This document shows positions 47,201 to 49,530 of a stretch of DNA of 64,000 nucleotides, piece after piece. The notes beneath the pieces were generated by a model. That model was not told the DNA's origin and did not search any database. It worked only from the letters and a program-made list of their open reading frames with translations. The position numbers and the translations under genes were made by a program. The stretch is from Patella vulgata (taxonomy: Eukaryota; Mollusca; Gastropoda; Patellidae): assembly GCF_932274485.2 (NCBI RefSeq), contig NC_065883.2, positions 72,471,339 to 72,535,338 on the forward strand, read 5' to 3'. Each line of letters opens with the position of its first letter. Within the stretch, counting starts at the first letter, position 1.

Positions 47201-48755
47201 TAATTAATTCGAAAATATTCTGTTTTTAAGCGTTTCTTGAAGGAATGTATACTGGACAATGATCCAGAAATTATCTGTTCCAGTATCTTCCAAAGCATAA
47301 TAATAATCAGAGTTATTTTCTAGAGTGCTGAACATTCAGTCACTTTTGCTGTTTGTGGTGCCTTAGAAAGGATATATACATGTAACAAGTACATGTAAAA
47401 CAAAATTAACAGATCACAAATTTTCGACTGGTGCAGTTTCGAATCCCCGGTTGTAAGTGAAACGAGTAGGGTCGCCTGTCCAACCTCGTGGGTTTTCTGC
47501 GGGTCCTCCATTTTTCTCCAACTGCTAAAGACCCCTGTGCGCAGGCGAATTGTTGAAATAAAGTTGAACCATGTGTTGGTCCCGAAATGGCCTAGTTTGT
47601 GTCGAGTGGACGTTAAACCCCATTTCTCTCTCTCTCTCTAGATCACAAATTTGACGAGTTCCATACACAAAATATAACATAAATTTAATTGTCATAATTC
47701 GAAAATATTGTTTTTGAAATGTTTCTTGAAGGTTGATATATTTATGTTTTAGGATCCTAAGAATCGTATACATCATGAGCCAGCTATTGAATTACTCGGT
47801 GGACAAAGTAATGTGGCGTCTGACTACACCAAACGACCATCTGTATTCCGTTTAAAACTTGCCAATGGTGGTGAATATTTATTCCAGGCAAAGGATGATG
47901 TAAGTAATTGTAAAAGTTGTTTATGAATAAAAGGTCTGGAAGTGAAGATTTTATTGAGGCACAAATGAGCTACAATTGTATCAGCCAGTCATAAAGGAGC
48001 TACAGATAATTAACTGTTAATCGCAGGATTTGCGGATGCACTTTGACGGAATGGTGTCAACAGTCGCCATTGAATAGGCGATGTTTTGTTAAATGTATTA
48101 CTGAAGTAGTGACCGCTGGCCATGTTCAAGTGACCATTTAGTAAAGAGATGATACTAAAGTATTTGTATGGAGGGAATTTATTGTGACCGCTAGCCTGGA
48201 GGTCGGGTGTTCGATCCCTGCATTGGCCGAGAAAGTACATTGTGATTTTCTGACATGGTTCCCCCCTTGTCCGGTACGAAAAACCGAGGTCCTGTGTATA
48301 CATTGGCATGCACGTAAAAGATCCCTTGGCAGTTTGAATTCGATATAAGAGAAGGCGATAGTACCGCTGCCTGGGCAAAATTCCCCTCATAGCACACTGT
48401 ATGGGGTATGCCGTCTTCATTTGTTTCGTCGGAGCAGAAGAGTGCACGTTAAATTTCATTTCATGGGGAATTTATTGTGATTGCTTATCTGGAGATGTCG
48501 CTGAGTAGGAATGGATGCTCATACAGATTCTACTGTATCATTACGATAATTTTGATAATTTCTTAATTATAATGTTACGATTTTTTTTTTTTTTTTTAGA
48601 CTGAGAGAGATACATGGATTTTACGTATAAATGGTTGTACAGGAGGAGAGGGTGCCAGTATGCCATCACGTTCACAGACGCTTCCAGCACGTACAGACGA
48701 GTCAAAGAAAGAGGAACACAAAAAACGCAGCTTTTTTACGCTGAAGAAAAAGTAA
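3983..48755 (+). CDS. SPTBN1: β-spectrin gene (CH2 to stop), 43 exons placed; 5' end outside window
   Basis: β-Spectrin is the actin-binding, ankyrin-binding and membrane-binding subunit of the α/β-spectrin tetramer of the submembrane cytoskeleton. The joined exons read colinearly with vertebrate β-spectrin recalled from memory: CH2 ([13 protein letters not shown]), repeat 1 ([10 protein letters not shown]), repeat 2 ([13 protein letters not shown]), and so on through repeat 17, then a linker, a PH domain ([25 protein letters not shown]) and the tail [11 protein letters not shown] before TAA. Every exon has AG/GT borders and compatible phases; total 6601 nt, i.e. one base completing a codon plus 2200 codons. 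The first exon begins inside CH2, so CH1 and the N-terminus (about 210 residues in vertebrates) lie to the left. It is orthologous to the SPTB/SPTBN1/2/4 group as a whole; the symbol is nominal. Exon list follows as separate entries. No frameshift or missing repeat seen. Confidence 0.97.
4637..4749 (+). CDS. SPTBN1: β-spectrin exon a2: CH2 domain, end
   Basis: Phase 1 to 0. Reads [20 protein letters not shown] then [18 protein letters not shown], the last CH2 helices, nearly identical to vertebrate β-spectrin. Its donor GTAAGA is copied 140 bp downstream by a tandem duplication (see findings). Confidence 0.96.
4743..4946 (+). repeat. 140-bp tandem duplication spanning exon a2 donor
   Basis: AGAAAGGTAAGAG-type sequence and GAACTTTGCATTT plus the SINE-B head GGGAGGGAGCCAC occur twice, 140 bp apart (4745 and 4885). 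Confidence 0.85.
4929..5425 (+). repeat. SINE-B, one full copy plus a second diverged body
   Basis: Head GGAGCCACGGTGGCTAAGTG at 4947, body CCTTGTCAGTGGTGCAGG to ATAAGAGTAGGCCATAGTG. From 5211 a second body starts at TGGTTTCCCTTTGTCAG and ends CCCCATTTCATTTG. Confidence 0.8.
5474..5661 (+). CDS. SPTBN1: β-spectrin exon a3: linker and repeat 1 helix A
   Basis: Phase 0 to 2. Contains [20 protein letters not shown] and [13 protein letters not shown]. Repeat 1 is part of the lateral dimer-nucleation site for α-spectrin in known spectrins. Confidence 0.96.
5730..5985 (-). repeat. SINE-A, reverse, with duplicated tail
   Basis: GAGAGATGGGGTTTACCGTC and GAGAGATGGAGTTTAACGTC are two tail starts; the second continues into the family body as far as GTCAGTTGACTCAATGAC. 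Confidence 0.75.
6106..6288 (+). CDS. SPTBN1: β-spectrin exon a4: repeat 1 helices B-C
   Basis: Phase 2 to 2. Reads [20 protein letters not shown] to [12 protein letters not shown]-type sequence (here [18 protein letters not shown]). Confidence 0.96.
6320..6790 (+). repeat. SINE-B with amplified head segment
   Basis: Eight or so 30-34-bp repeats of ATTATAGTGGGGAGCCAYGG / TGACTCAGTA precede a SINE-B head and shortened body ending AAACCACATTCCATTTC. Confidence 0.85.
7156..7413 (+). CDS. SPTBN1: β-spectrin exon a5: repeat 2
   Basis: Phase 2 to 2. Contains [20 protein letters not shown] and [20 protein letters not shown], the second nucleation repeat. Confidence 0.97.
7485..7745 (+). repeat. 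SINE-B, diverged
   Basis: GGCTCGGTGTGTAAGGCGCT head, AATAAGAGTAGACC body and TGTCTTCATTGGCCCAG 3' segment. Confidence 0.7.
7929..8067 (+). CDS. SPTBN1: β-spectrin exon a6: repeat 2 end, repeat 3 helix A
   Basis: Phase 2 to 0. Reads [20 protein letters not shown] then [16 protein letters not shown]. Confidence 0.96.
8157..8321 (+). repeat. SINE-A with internal deletion
   Basis: GTGGATGGCCAAATGGTTAG head joined to CCTCCGGTTTCC and the CTAGTCTGTGTTGAG 3' part, then a pyrimidine tail. Confidence 0.8.
8430..8606 (+). repeat. SINE-B, 5' two-thirds
   Basis: GGGGAGCCATGGTAGTTCAG, then TTGGCCGAGAAAGTTCAGG and GGGATGAAAAACCGAGGTCC. Confidence 0.8.
8715..8880 (+). CDS. SPTBN1: β-spectrin exon a7: repeat 3 helix B
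   Basis: Phase 0 to 1. Reads [20 protein letters not shown], then [16 protein letters not shown]. Too short for a simple ORF scan; found from homology and AG/GT borders. Confidence 0.95.
8920..9065 (+). repeat. SINE-A, internal fragment
   Basis: AGGTCATAAGGTCTGCCATT to AATTATTAAAATAGAATTG. Confidence 0.65.
9262..9506 (+). CDS. SPTBN1: β-spectrin exon a8: repeat 3 end, repeat 4 helix A
   Basis: Phase 1 to 0. Contains [31 protein letters not shown] and [12 protein letters not shown]. Confidence 0.96.
9540..9793 (+). repeat. SINE-A, near full length
   Basis: GGGGGTTGGATGGCCAAATG to TAAACCCCATTTCTCTCTC. Confidence 0.9.
9993..10193 (+). CDS. SPTBN1: β-spectrin exon a9: repeat 4 helices B-C
   Basis: Phase 0 to 0. 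Reads [20 protein letters not shown] to [16 protein letters not shown]. Confidence 0.95.
10250..10567 (+). repeat. Mosaic SINE: A head joined to B body
   Basis: SINE-A head (GGTGGATGGTCGAATGGTTA to CAACTGGCATTGGTTT) runs into the SINE-B body (CCCATTGTCAGTGGTGCAGG to AAACCCCATTTCAG). Confidence 0.85.
10719..10835 (+). CDS. SPTBN1: β-spectrin exon a10: repeat 5 helix A
   Basis: Phase 0 to 0. Reads [20 protein letters not shown] then VQSLLKKHK, matching the vertebrate FQADADDIDAWMLD segment. Confidence 0.96.
10894..11100. mobile_element. TTAA MITE family M2, 207 bp
   Basis: TTAA-AGTACAGATCTATATTTCG left and GAAATAGGATCTGTG-like right end followed by TTTTAA; inverted ends match ACAGATC.TATTT. 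Interior shared with 3527-3760. Confidence 0.7.
11446..11523 (+). CDS. SPTBN1: β-spectrin exon a11: repeat 5 helix B
   Basis: 78 nt, phase 0 to 0. Reads [20 protein letters not shown]. Confidence 0.94.
11600..12101 (+). repeat. SINE-A fragment interrupted by MITE M3
   Basis: Left piece 11600-11692 ends GAGAAGACATTAA; right piece 12067-12101 resumes TTAAACC then (CT)n. The two join to the normal SINE-A tail. Confidence 0.85.
11693..12066. mobile_element. piggyBac-like MITE M3, 374 bp, TTAA target duplication
   Basis: Flanked by TTAA at 11689-11692 and 12067-12070. Ends CCCTTAACCGGTCGACGTCA and (inverted) CCCTTAACCAGTCATTGTCC. A TTAA target with CCCTT ends is typical of the piggyBac superfamily. 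No coding capacity. Confidence 0.85.
12222..12386 (+). CDS. SPTBN1: β-spectrin exon a12: repeat 5 helix C, repeat 6 helix A
   Basis: Phase 0 to 0. Reads [20 protein letters not shown] then [18 protein letters not shown]. Vertebrates read ESPDVRGRL at the same place. Confidence 0.96.
12387..13562. other. Intron a12-a13, no feature recognised
   Basis: Unique-looking AT-rich DNA with no exon-like frame and no SINE that I can see. Confidence 0.5.
13563..13765 (+). CDS. SPTBN1: β-spectrin exon a13: repeat 6 helices B-C
   Basis: Phase 0 to 2. Reads [20 protein letters not shown] and [20 protein letters not shown]. Confidence 0.95.
13884..13980 (+). CDS. SPTBN1: β-spectrin exon a14: repeat 6 end, repeat 7 start
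   Basis: Phase 2 to 0. Reads [20 protein letters not shown] then FHIECNETI; vertebrates have YHLECNET here. The upstream intron is only 118 bp. Confidence 0.95.
14030..14165. repeat. Tandem repeat, AATTTTGAAAAAGATAA units
   Basis: Six to seven copies of a ~20-25-bp unit AAAAAGATAA.CAAATTTTG. Confidence 0.8.
14620..14748 (+). CDS. SPTBN1: β-spectrin exon a15: repeat 7 helices A-B
   Basis: Phase 0 to 0. Reads [20 protein letters not shown] then [18 protein letters not shown]. Confidence 0.97.
14787..14908 (+). repeat. SINE-B, deleted copy
   Basis: Keeps TTCGATTATA-like B box and the end ATGTTAAACCCCATTTCATT. Confidence 0.6.
15087..15203 (+). CDS. SPTBN1: β-spectrin exon a16: repeat 7 helix C
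   Basis: Phase 0 to 0. Reads [20 protein letters not shown] to [11 protein letters not shown]. Confidence 0.95.
15323..15710. mobile_element. TTAA MITE M1, copy 2 (reverse)
   Basis: TTAA-ACATGCATTATGCAAGAGC left and CATAATGCCTCT-TTAA right. Confidence 0.85.
15855..16130 (+). CDS. SPTBN1: β-spectrin exon a17: repeat 8 helices A-B
   Basis: Phase 0 to 0. Contains [37 protein letters not shown] and [12 protein letters not shown]. Confidence 0.97.
16165..16411 (+). repeat. SINE-B, 5'-truncated
   Basis: Begins TCCAGGACAGAAGGCC and ends AAACCCCATTTCATTTCATC. Confidence 0.85.
16649..16738 (+). CDS. SPTBN1: β-spectrin exon a18: repeat 8 helix C
   Basis: 90 nt, phase 0 to 0. Reads [30 protein letters not shown]. 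Confidence 0.97.
16770..17068 (+). repeat. SINE-B, near full length
   Basis: GGGAGCCACAGTGGCTTGATG head, TTGGCCGAGAAAGTTCC, and tail CCCATTTCATTTCATTTC. Confidence 0.9.
17430..17507 (+). CDS. SPTBN1: β-spectrin exon a19: repeat 9 helix A
   Basis: 78 nt, phase 0 to 0. Reads [26 protein letters not shown]; vertebrates have QFLRDTKQAEAFLNNQEY. Confidence 0.96.
17770..18245. repeat. Tandem array with ~98-bp higher-order unit
   Basis: Submotif ACTAGTAACTCATGTTTAAG alternates with AATTAAAAACATGTTTAG; best pair starts at 17853 and 17951. Units decay toward the right. Confidence 0.85.
18724..18750 (+). CDS. SPTBN1: β-spectrin exon a20: 27-nt microexon, putative cassette in repeat 9
   Basis: Acceptor TTTTGTTGTGCAG, donor GTAATT, phase 0 to 0, encoding SSVGFADKQ. 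The flanking exons (…SKEDVP and NSVQSAEN…) already align without a gap to the vertebrate helix A/B loop, so this 9-residue insert is extra. It would extend the A-B loop of repeat 9. Called from splice sites and frame only; expression is inferred. Confidence 0.6.
19005..19230 (+). repeat. SINE-B, diverged body
   Basis: TTCCTTGTCAATAAATGGAG to GTAACCCCATTTCTTAC. Confidence 0.65.
19650..20700 (+). repeat. SINE-B with 24-bp head minisatellite (about 30 units)
   Basis: The head GAGCCACGGTGGCTCAGTGA is followed by repeats of CACTGGTTYRCTCAGTGARTAA up to 20395, then the normal SINE-B remainder with tail AAACCCTGTTTTATTCC. The unit length (24 = 8 codons) keeps frames open on both strands; not a gene. 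Confidence 0.9.
20930..21275 (+). repeat. SINE-B, full length
   Basis: GGAAGCCACGATGGCTAGGTG to AAACCCCATCCCATTTCATT. Confidence 0.9.
21627..21984. mobile_element. TTAA MITE M1, copy 3 (reverse)
   Basis: TTAA-AGGTGCATTATGTAAGAGC left; CATAATGCATCT-TTAA right. Confidence 0.85.
22139..22311 (+). CDS. SPTBN1: β-spectrin exon a21: repeat 9 helix B
   Basis: Phase 0 to 2. Reads [20 protein letters not shown] then [20 protein letters not shown]. Confidence 0.97.
22515..22697 (+). repeat. SINE-A, 3' part, long (CT)n tail
   Basis: TAGGGTCGCCTGTCCAACCT to GACCTAGTTTGTGTCAAACG then (TC)n. Confidence 0.85.
23215..23258. repeat. (CT)n microsatellite
   Basis: About 40 bp of perfect TC dinucleotides; the preceding GTGGGTTAAA could be a degraded SINE-A end. 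Confidence 0.8.
23853..24005. repeat. ~60-bp tandem repeat, about 2.5 copies
   Basis: TTTAAGGGGACTGTCGGGGA and TTTAAAGGGACTGTGGGAGA head successive units, followed by a third partial unit. Confidence 0.7.
24233..24323 (+). CDS. SPTBN1: β-spectrin exon a22: repeat 9 helix C, repeat 10 start
   Basis: Phase 2 to 0. Reads [20 protein letters not shown] then QQFIQEWDE. Confidence 0.93.
24378..24645 (+). repeat. SINE-A, full length
   Basis: TGTTGGATGGCCGAATGGTT to ACGTTGAACCACATTTCTC, starting 55 bp after the donor of exon a22. Confidence 0.9.
25190..25515 (+). repeat. SINE-B, full length
   Basis: AAAGGTGGCTAAGTGGGTGAG, TTCGATCCCTGCATTGGCTG, and CATTAAGTACCATTTCATTTC. Confidence 0.9.
25737..25883 (+). 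CDS. SPTBN1: β-spectrin exon a23: repeat 10 helices A-B
   Basis: Phase 0 to 0. Reads [20 protein letters not shown] then [20 protein letters not shown]; the RNLHSKWLKHQAF match is strong. Confidence 0.97.
26124..26313 (+). repeat. SINE-A with internal deletion
   Basis: GGGTTGGATGGCCGAATGGT, then GGTTTCGATTCCCC joined to ACTGATAAAGACC, ending TTAAACCCCATTTC. Confidence 0.9.
26345..26611 (+). CDS. SPTBN1: β-spectrin exon a24: repeat 10 helix C, repeat 11 helix A
   Basis: Phase 0 to 0. Contains [20 protein letters not shown] and [19 protein letters not shown]. Confidence 0.97.
26705..27015 (+). repeat. SINE-B, two fragments
   Basis: 26705-26878 runs GCAGGACAGAGGGGCTGACT to CCCCATTTCATTTG. 26935-27015 repeats the internal part (ACCTTTGGCAACTGGAATAC to CATAGCACACTGTAT). 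Confidence 0.8.
27125..27255 (+). CDS. SPTBN1: β-spectrin exon a25: repeat 11 helix B
   Basis: Phase 0 to 2. Reads [20 protein letters not shown] to [12 protein letters not shown]. Confidence 0.93.
27300..27705. mobile_element. TTAA MITE M1, diverged copy split by SINE-B
   Basis: AGATTTAGATAAAGAGCTGA before and TTTCAATCAAATTACATCGT after the SINE at 27369-27611. Confidence 0.7.
27369..27616 (+). repeat. SINE-B, 5'-truncated, inserted in MITE M1
   Basis: Begins TCCCCTTGTCAGTGGTG, ends GTTAAACCCC, and is flanked by an 8-bp direct repeat ATAATTCA. Confidence 0.85.
27816..28002 (+). CDS. SPTBN1: β-spectrin exon a26: repeat 11 end, repeat 12 helix A
   Basis: Phase 2 to 0. Contains [20 protein letters not shown] and [12 protein letters not shown]. 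Confidence 0.97.
28038..28305 (+). repeat. SINE-A, diverged with internal duplication
   Basis: CATAAGGTCTGTCATTGAGT followed by two runs of GTGACAAGG-type sequence and GAATTATTGAAACAAAATTG. Confidence 0.75.
28844..29044 (+). CDS. SPTBN1: β-spectrin exon a27: repeat 12 helices B-C
   Basis: Phase 0 to 0. Reads [20 protein letters not shown] to [13 protein letters not shown]. Confidence 0.96.
29278..29602 (+). repeat. SINE-B, near full length
   Basis: GAGGTCTGGAGGTCAGGTGT, CCTTGTCAGTGGTGCAG, end GGACGTTAACCTCCATTTC. Confidence 0.9.
29643..29747. repeat. 50-bp tandem duplication containing TTTTACAG
   Basis: TTTGCTAGACAAATTAATGT and ACAGAAAATTCATGCATGAA occur twice, 50 bp apart, 50-150 bp upstream of the exon a28 acceptor. 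Confidence 0.85.
29799..30007 (+). CDS. SPTBN1: β-spectrin exon a28: repeat 13 helices A-B
   Basis: Phase 0 to 2. Reads [40 protein letters not shown], ending EHPDC across the junction. Confidence 0.97.
30170..30350. mobile_element. TTAA MITE M1, copy 4, right end missing
   Basis: TTAA-AGATACATTATGGGAAAGG to CATCATTACTAAAACAAAGT; the second half is absent. Confidence 0.8.
30530..30734 (+). CDS. SPTBN1: β-spectrin exon a29: repeat 13 helix C, repeat 14 helix A
   Basis: Phase 2 to 0. Contains [18 protein letters not shown] and [20 protein letters not shown]. Confidence 0.97.
30925..31255 (+). repeat. Mosaic SINE: SINE-A joined to SINE-B body at GGACG
   Basis: SINE-A up to ATCAAATGGACG, then AAAAAAACAAAGTCC and GTTAAAGATCCCTTG of SINE-B. 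Confidence 0.8.
31304..31567 (+). CDS. SPTBN1: β-spectrin exon a30: repeat 14 to repeat 15 (ankyrin-binding region)
   Basis: Phase 0 to 0. Contains [40 protein letters not shown] and [20 protein letters not shown]. In studied β-spectrins, repeats 14-15 bind the ankyrin ZU5 module. Confidence 0.97.
31965..32113 (+). repeat. SINE-A, 3' half
   Basis: GCATTCTCCGGTTTCCTCCC to TTAAACCCCATTTCTCTC. Confidence 0.85.
32190..32300 (+). CDS. SPTBN1: β-spectrin exon a31: repeat 15 helix A-B (ankyrin-binding)
   Basis: Phase 0 to 0. Reads [44 protein letters not shown] is the conserved motif of the repeat-15 loop. Confidence 0.97.
32500..32756 (+). repeat. SINE-A, near full length, (CT)n tail
   Basis: GGGGTTGGATGGCCGAATGG to TTAAACCCCATTTCTCTC. 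Confidence 0.9.
32815..33059 (+). CDS. SPTBN1: β-spectrin exon a32: repeat 15 helix C, repeat 16 helix A
   Basis: Phase 0 to 2. Contains [20 protein letters not shown] and [20 protein letters not shown]. Confidence 0.97.
33300..33487 (+). repeat. SINE-B, 3' half
   Basis: GTTGTTCGGATGGGACAAAA to GTTAAACCCCATTTCATTT, ending 26 bp before exon a33. Confidence 0.85.
33513..33651 (+). CDS. SPTBN1: β-spectrin exon a33: repeat 16 helix B
   Basis: Phase 2 to 0. Reads [20 protein letters not shown] then [20 protein letters not shown]. Confidence 0.97.
34158..34439 (+). CDS. SPTBN1: β-spectrin exon a34: repeat 16 end and partial repeat 17 (tetramerisation)
   Basis: Phase 0 to 0. Contains [40 protein letters not shown]. 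These two helices complete a triple-helical bundle with the N-terminal helix of α-spectrin in the known tetramer. A 58-bp tandem array starts 42 bp after the donor. Confidence 0.97.
34481..34945. repeat. 58-bp tandem array, 8 copies
   Basis: Unit contains ACATGGTCCCTCTCATCTTG, TAAAAGGGAAGTAGTGGAAA and TCTTGTTAATCAAATCG; spacing between the first two copies is 58 bp. Confidence 0.9.
34965..35250 (+). repeat. SINE-A containing a SINE-B tail fragment
   Basis: GTTGGATGGTCAAG head, then GAGTAGGATGTTAAACC and TTATTTCATTTC of SINE-B, then SINE-A resumes at TGAGTCAAGTGATGTGG. Confidence 0.75.
35364..35494 (+). CDS. SPTBN1: β-spectrin exon a35: end of repeat 17 and linker
   Basis: Phase 0 to 2. Highly charged sequence beginning [20 protein letters not shown], then [10 protein letters not shown]. 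Confidence 0.93.
35521..35730 (+). repeat. SINE-A, with deletions
   Basis: GGGGGGTGGATGGCTGAATG to GGACGTTAAACCCCATTTTTC, ending about 30 bp before exon a36. Confidence 0.9.
35759..35880 (+). CDS. SPTBN1: β-spectrin exon a36: acidic linker
   Basis: Phase 2 to 1. Reads [20 protein letters not shown] then [18 protein letters not shown]. Low-complexity, expected to be disordered. Confidence 0.9.
36590..37150. repeat. Degenerate tandem array with GAGTAACAAATACACA units
   Basis: About 12 units of 35-60 bp, each starting GAGTAACAAATACAC and ending TATCTTTTG. Confidence 0.8.
37282..37311 (+). CDS. SPTBN1: β-spectrin exon a37: 30-nt microexon, putative cassette
   Basis: Acceptor GTTACTATAG, donor GTAAGC; phase 1 to 1; encodes TSKEKPQTK within the linker. 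Skipping or including it keeps frame. Support is splice-site quality and phase only. Confidence 0.6.
38217..38622. mobile_element. Foldback element, 406 bp
   Basis: Begins CACTGTAATCAAGGTATCAT and ends with its near-complement ATGATACCCGGATTACAGTG. Complementarity continues inward (TTAATCTTGTGTAT / ATACACAAGATTAA; GATAAAGAGTGTC / GACACTCTTTATC), so nearly the whole element can fold into one hairpin. Confidence 0.85.
38885..39105. repeat. ~30-bp tandem array, TTTAGCATCTGTTCAGACTA units
   Basis: Six to seven units of ATCTATATTTAGCATCTGTT with growing divergence to the right. Confidence 0.85.
39866..39930 (+). repeat. SINE-B head fragment
   Basis: GAGAGCCACAGTGGCTAAGTG to GGAGGTCTCGGGTTCGCTCG. 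Confidence 0.8.
40058..40415 (+). repeat. SINE-A with internal partial duplication
   Basis: GGTCTGTCATTGAGTCAACT and TCCTCCCACTG segments occur twice before the normal 3' end. Confidence 0.9.
40522..40647 (+). CDS. SPTBN1: β-spectrin exon a38: Ser/Pro-rich linker, putative cassette
   Basis: 126 nt, phase 1 to 1, acceptor TCTTATAACAG, donor GTAGGT. Reads [20 protein letters not shown] then [20 protein letters not shown], with about six SP dipeptides, possible proline-directed kinase sites. Vertebrate β-spectrins have a comparable Ser/Pro segment here. Confidence 0.85.
41015..41110 (+). repeat. SINE-B internal fragment
   Basis: GTTGGAATTCGAAGAAGAGT and CCTGGGCAAAATTC. Confidence 0.6.
41529..41874. 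mobile_element. hAT-like MITE, 346 bp, 8-bp target duplication
   Basis: Starts CAGTGGTTCTAAACC, ends GAGAATCACTG, with GGCACACCTGG-type subterminal repeats. Flanked on both sides by the identical 8-mer ATCTAGTG (41521-41528 and 41875-41882). 8-bp duplications and CAGTGGTTCT ends are typical of hAT elements. Confidence 0.85.
42742..43139 (+). repeat. SINE-A, two tandem partial copies
   Basis: Both units share the private variants GTCATTGAGTAAAGTGGC and CACTTGTACGTG joined directly to GTTTTCTC, so the second arose by local duplication. Confidence 0.85.
43176..43440 (+). repeat. SINE-B, 5'-truncated at CCCTTGTCAG
   Basis: CTCCCTTGTCAGTGATGCAAG to CCCCATTTCATTTCATTTC; very close to the family consensus, so probably young. 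Confidence 0.9.
43899..43979 (+). CDS. SPTBN1: β-spectrin exon a39: basic/aromatic linker, putative cassette
   Basis: 81 nt, phase 1 to 1, acceptor TTTCTGTGTAG, donor GTAAAT. Encodes [20 protein letters not shown] then DQDNEE. Basic residues with interspersed Phe and Ser suggest membrane binding switchable by phosphorylation; that is inference. Confidence 0.8.
44800..45013. mobile_element. Foldback/MITE, 214 bp
   Basis: Left GGAGGCTCGGTGGGGGTGTC and ATGGGCACAAAAC; right, on the other strand, GGAGGCTCAGTGCGCGGGGG and ATGAGCACAAAAC. Confidence 0.75.
45572..45665 (+). CDS. SPTBN1: β-spectrin exon a40: PH domain start
   Basis: Phase 1 to 2. Reads [20 protein letters not shown] then [12 protein letters not shown], the first PH strand and the β1-β2 loop that holds inositol phosphate ligands in vertebrate β-spectrin. 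Confidence 0.97.
46100..46290 (+). repeat. Mosaic SINE: short A head joined to B body
   Basis: GGTGGGTGGCTGAGTGAATG and ATCATAAGGTCCGTCGTTGA, then GTGCATGTAAAAGAACCC to TCTTCATTATCCCACAG. Confidence 0.7.
46653..46728 (+). CDS. SPTBN1: β-spectrin exon a41: PH domain strands 2-3
   Basis: Phase 2 to 0. Reads [29 protein letters not shown] is the ligand-loop motif seen in vertebrate β-spectrin PH domains. Confidence 0.97.
47428..47638 (+). repeat. SINE-A, 5'-truncated
   Basis: GGTGCAGTTTCGAATCCCCG to GACGTTAAACCCCATTTCTC. Confidence 0.9.
47753..47899 (+). CDS. SPTBN1: β-spectrin exon a42: PH domain strands 4-7
   Basis: Phase 0 to 0. Reads [20 protein letters not shown] then [20 protein letters not shown]. 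Confidence 0.97.
48186..48465 (+). repeat. SINE-B, 5'-truncated in the head
   Basis: ACCGCTAGCCTGGAGGTCGG to GTTAAATTTCATTTCATGG. Confidence 0.9.
48600..48755 (+). CDS. SPTBN1: β-spectrin exon a43: PH C-terminal helix, tail and stop
   Basis: Acceptor is a run of about 17 T ending TAG. Reads [49 protein letters not shown] then TAA at 48753-48755. TERDTW is the conserved Trp helix of PH domains; the tail resembles the KRFSLFGKKK end of vertebrate long isoforms. Confidence 0.97.
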   Translation, partial: TERDTWILRINGCTGGEGASMPSRSQTLPARTDESKKEEHKKRSFFTLKKK

Positions 48756-49530
48756 ATTAAGGACATTTAATGACTAAATATGGGCATAATGCTTTGGATG
48801 GAATCTCGAACCACACAATAGAATACTAAGGAAGAAGAAACGCCATCTTAATTCCCTGTGAGAAGTAGTGATCAGCATTTTTAGATAGAATATATATATC
48901 GACATCTATTGTAATTTATTAGACTGAAACAAAACTGGAGAAATTATCATAACCGACACTCGGAGTAAAATACATTTTAAATTTTTTTTTTTTTTTTTTA
49001 ACTTTTTATTTTCTTTATAGTATTTTTAATTTGTATAATTCACGCATTTTTAATCGTTCTTTATGACTCCAGCTATTAACATTGGGATGTGAATTAAAAT
49101 TAACATTCCATGTTCTGTGATTTCGCTATATGTACACTACACTTCACCTGCATGCTTCTTGCCGCCTACCACCATCAGACACAAGACAGGATGCAGACGT
49201 GAACAATGGATGTCATCGATCAAGGGAAGAAGAAGAAAAATAATTTTAGATTATTTTTTTTTAGTGTGGACAATCGTTTTGGATAATTTTATTATCGCTG
49301 AAACTGTTTAAATGTTGGGATCAGATTCTATTCAAAGCAGGATCGAAGCTGCCTGCTTGTTGTAGAAACAAGGAATTGCTTTTTTTTTTAAAAGAAGTGT
49401 TATAATGACTTTCATGCTGTGCTGAATCTGATGGAGCTATTTATAGATAGAGATACGAATGGAATATCATCGTCGAGGAAACTAGTTTGGAATATTAGGA
49501 AATAAAGAAAGTAGAAAATAATCATTATTC
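48756..49530 (+). other. β-spectrin 3' UTR (extent inferred)
   Basis: AT-rich non-coding DNA directly after the stop codon. An AATAAA hexamer at 49501-49506 is the first clear poly(A) signal; longer UTR forms are possible because unique AT-rich sequence continues to about 51.4 kb. Confidence 0.5.
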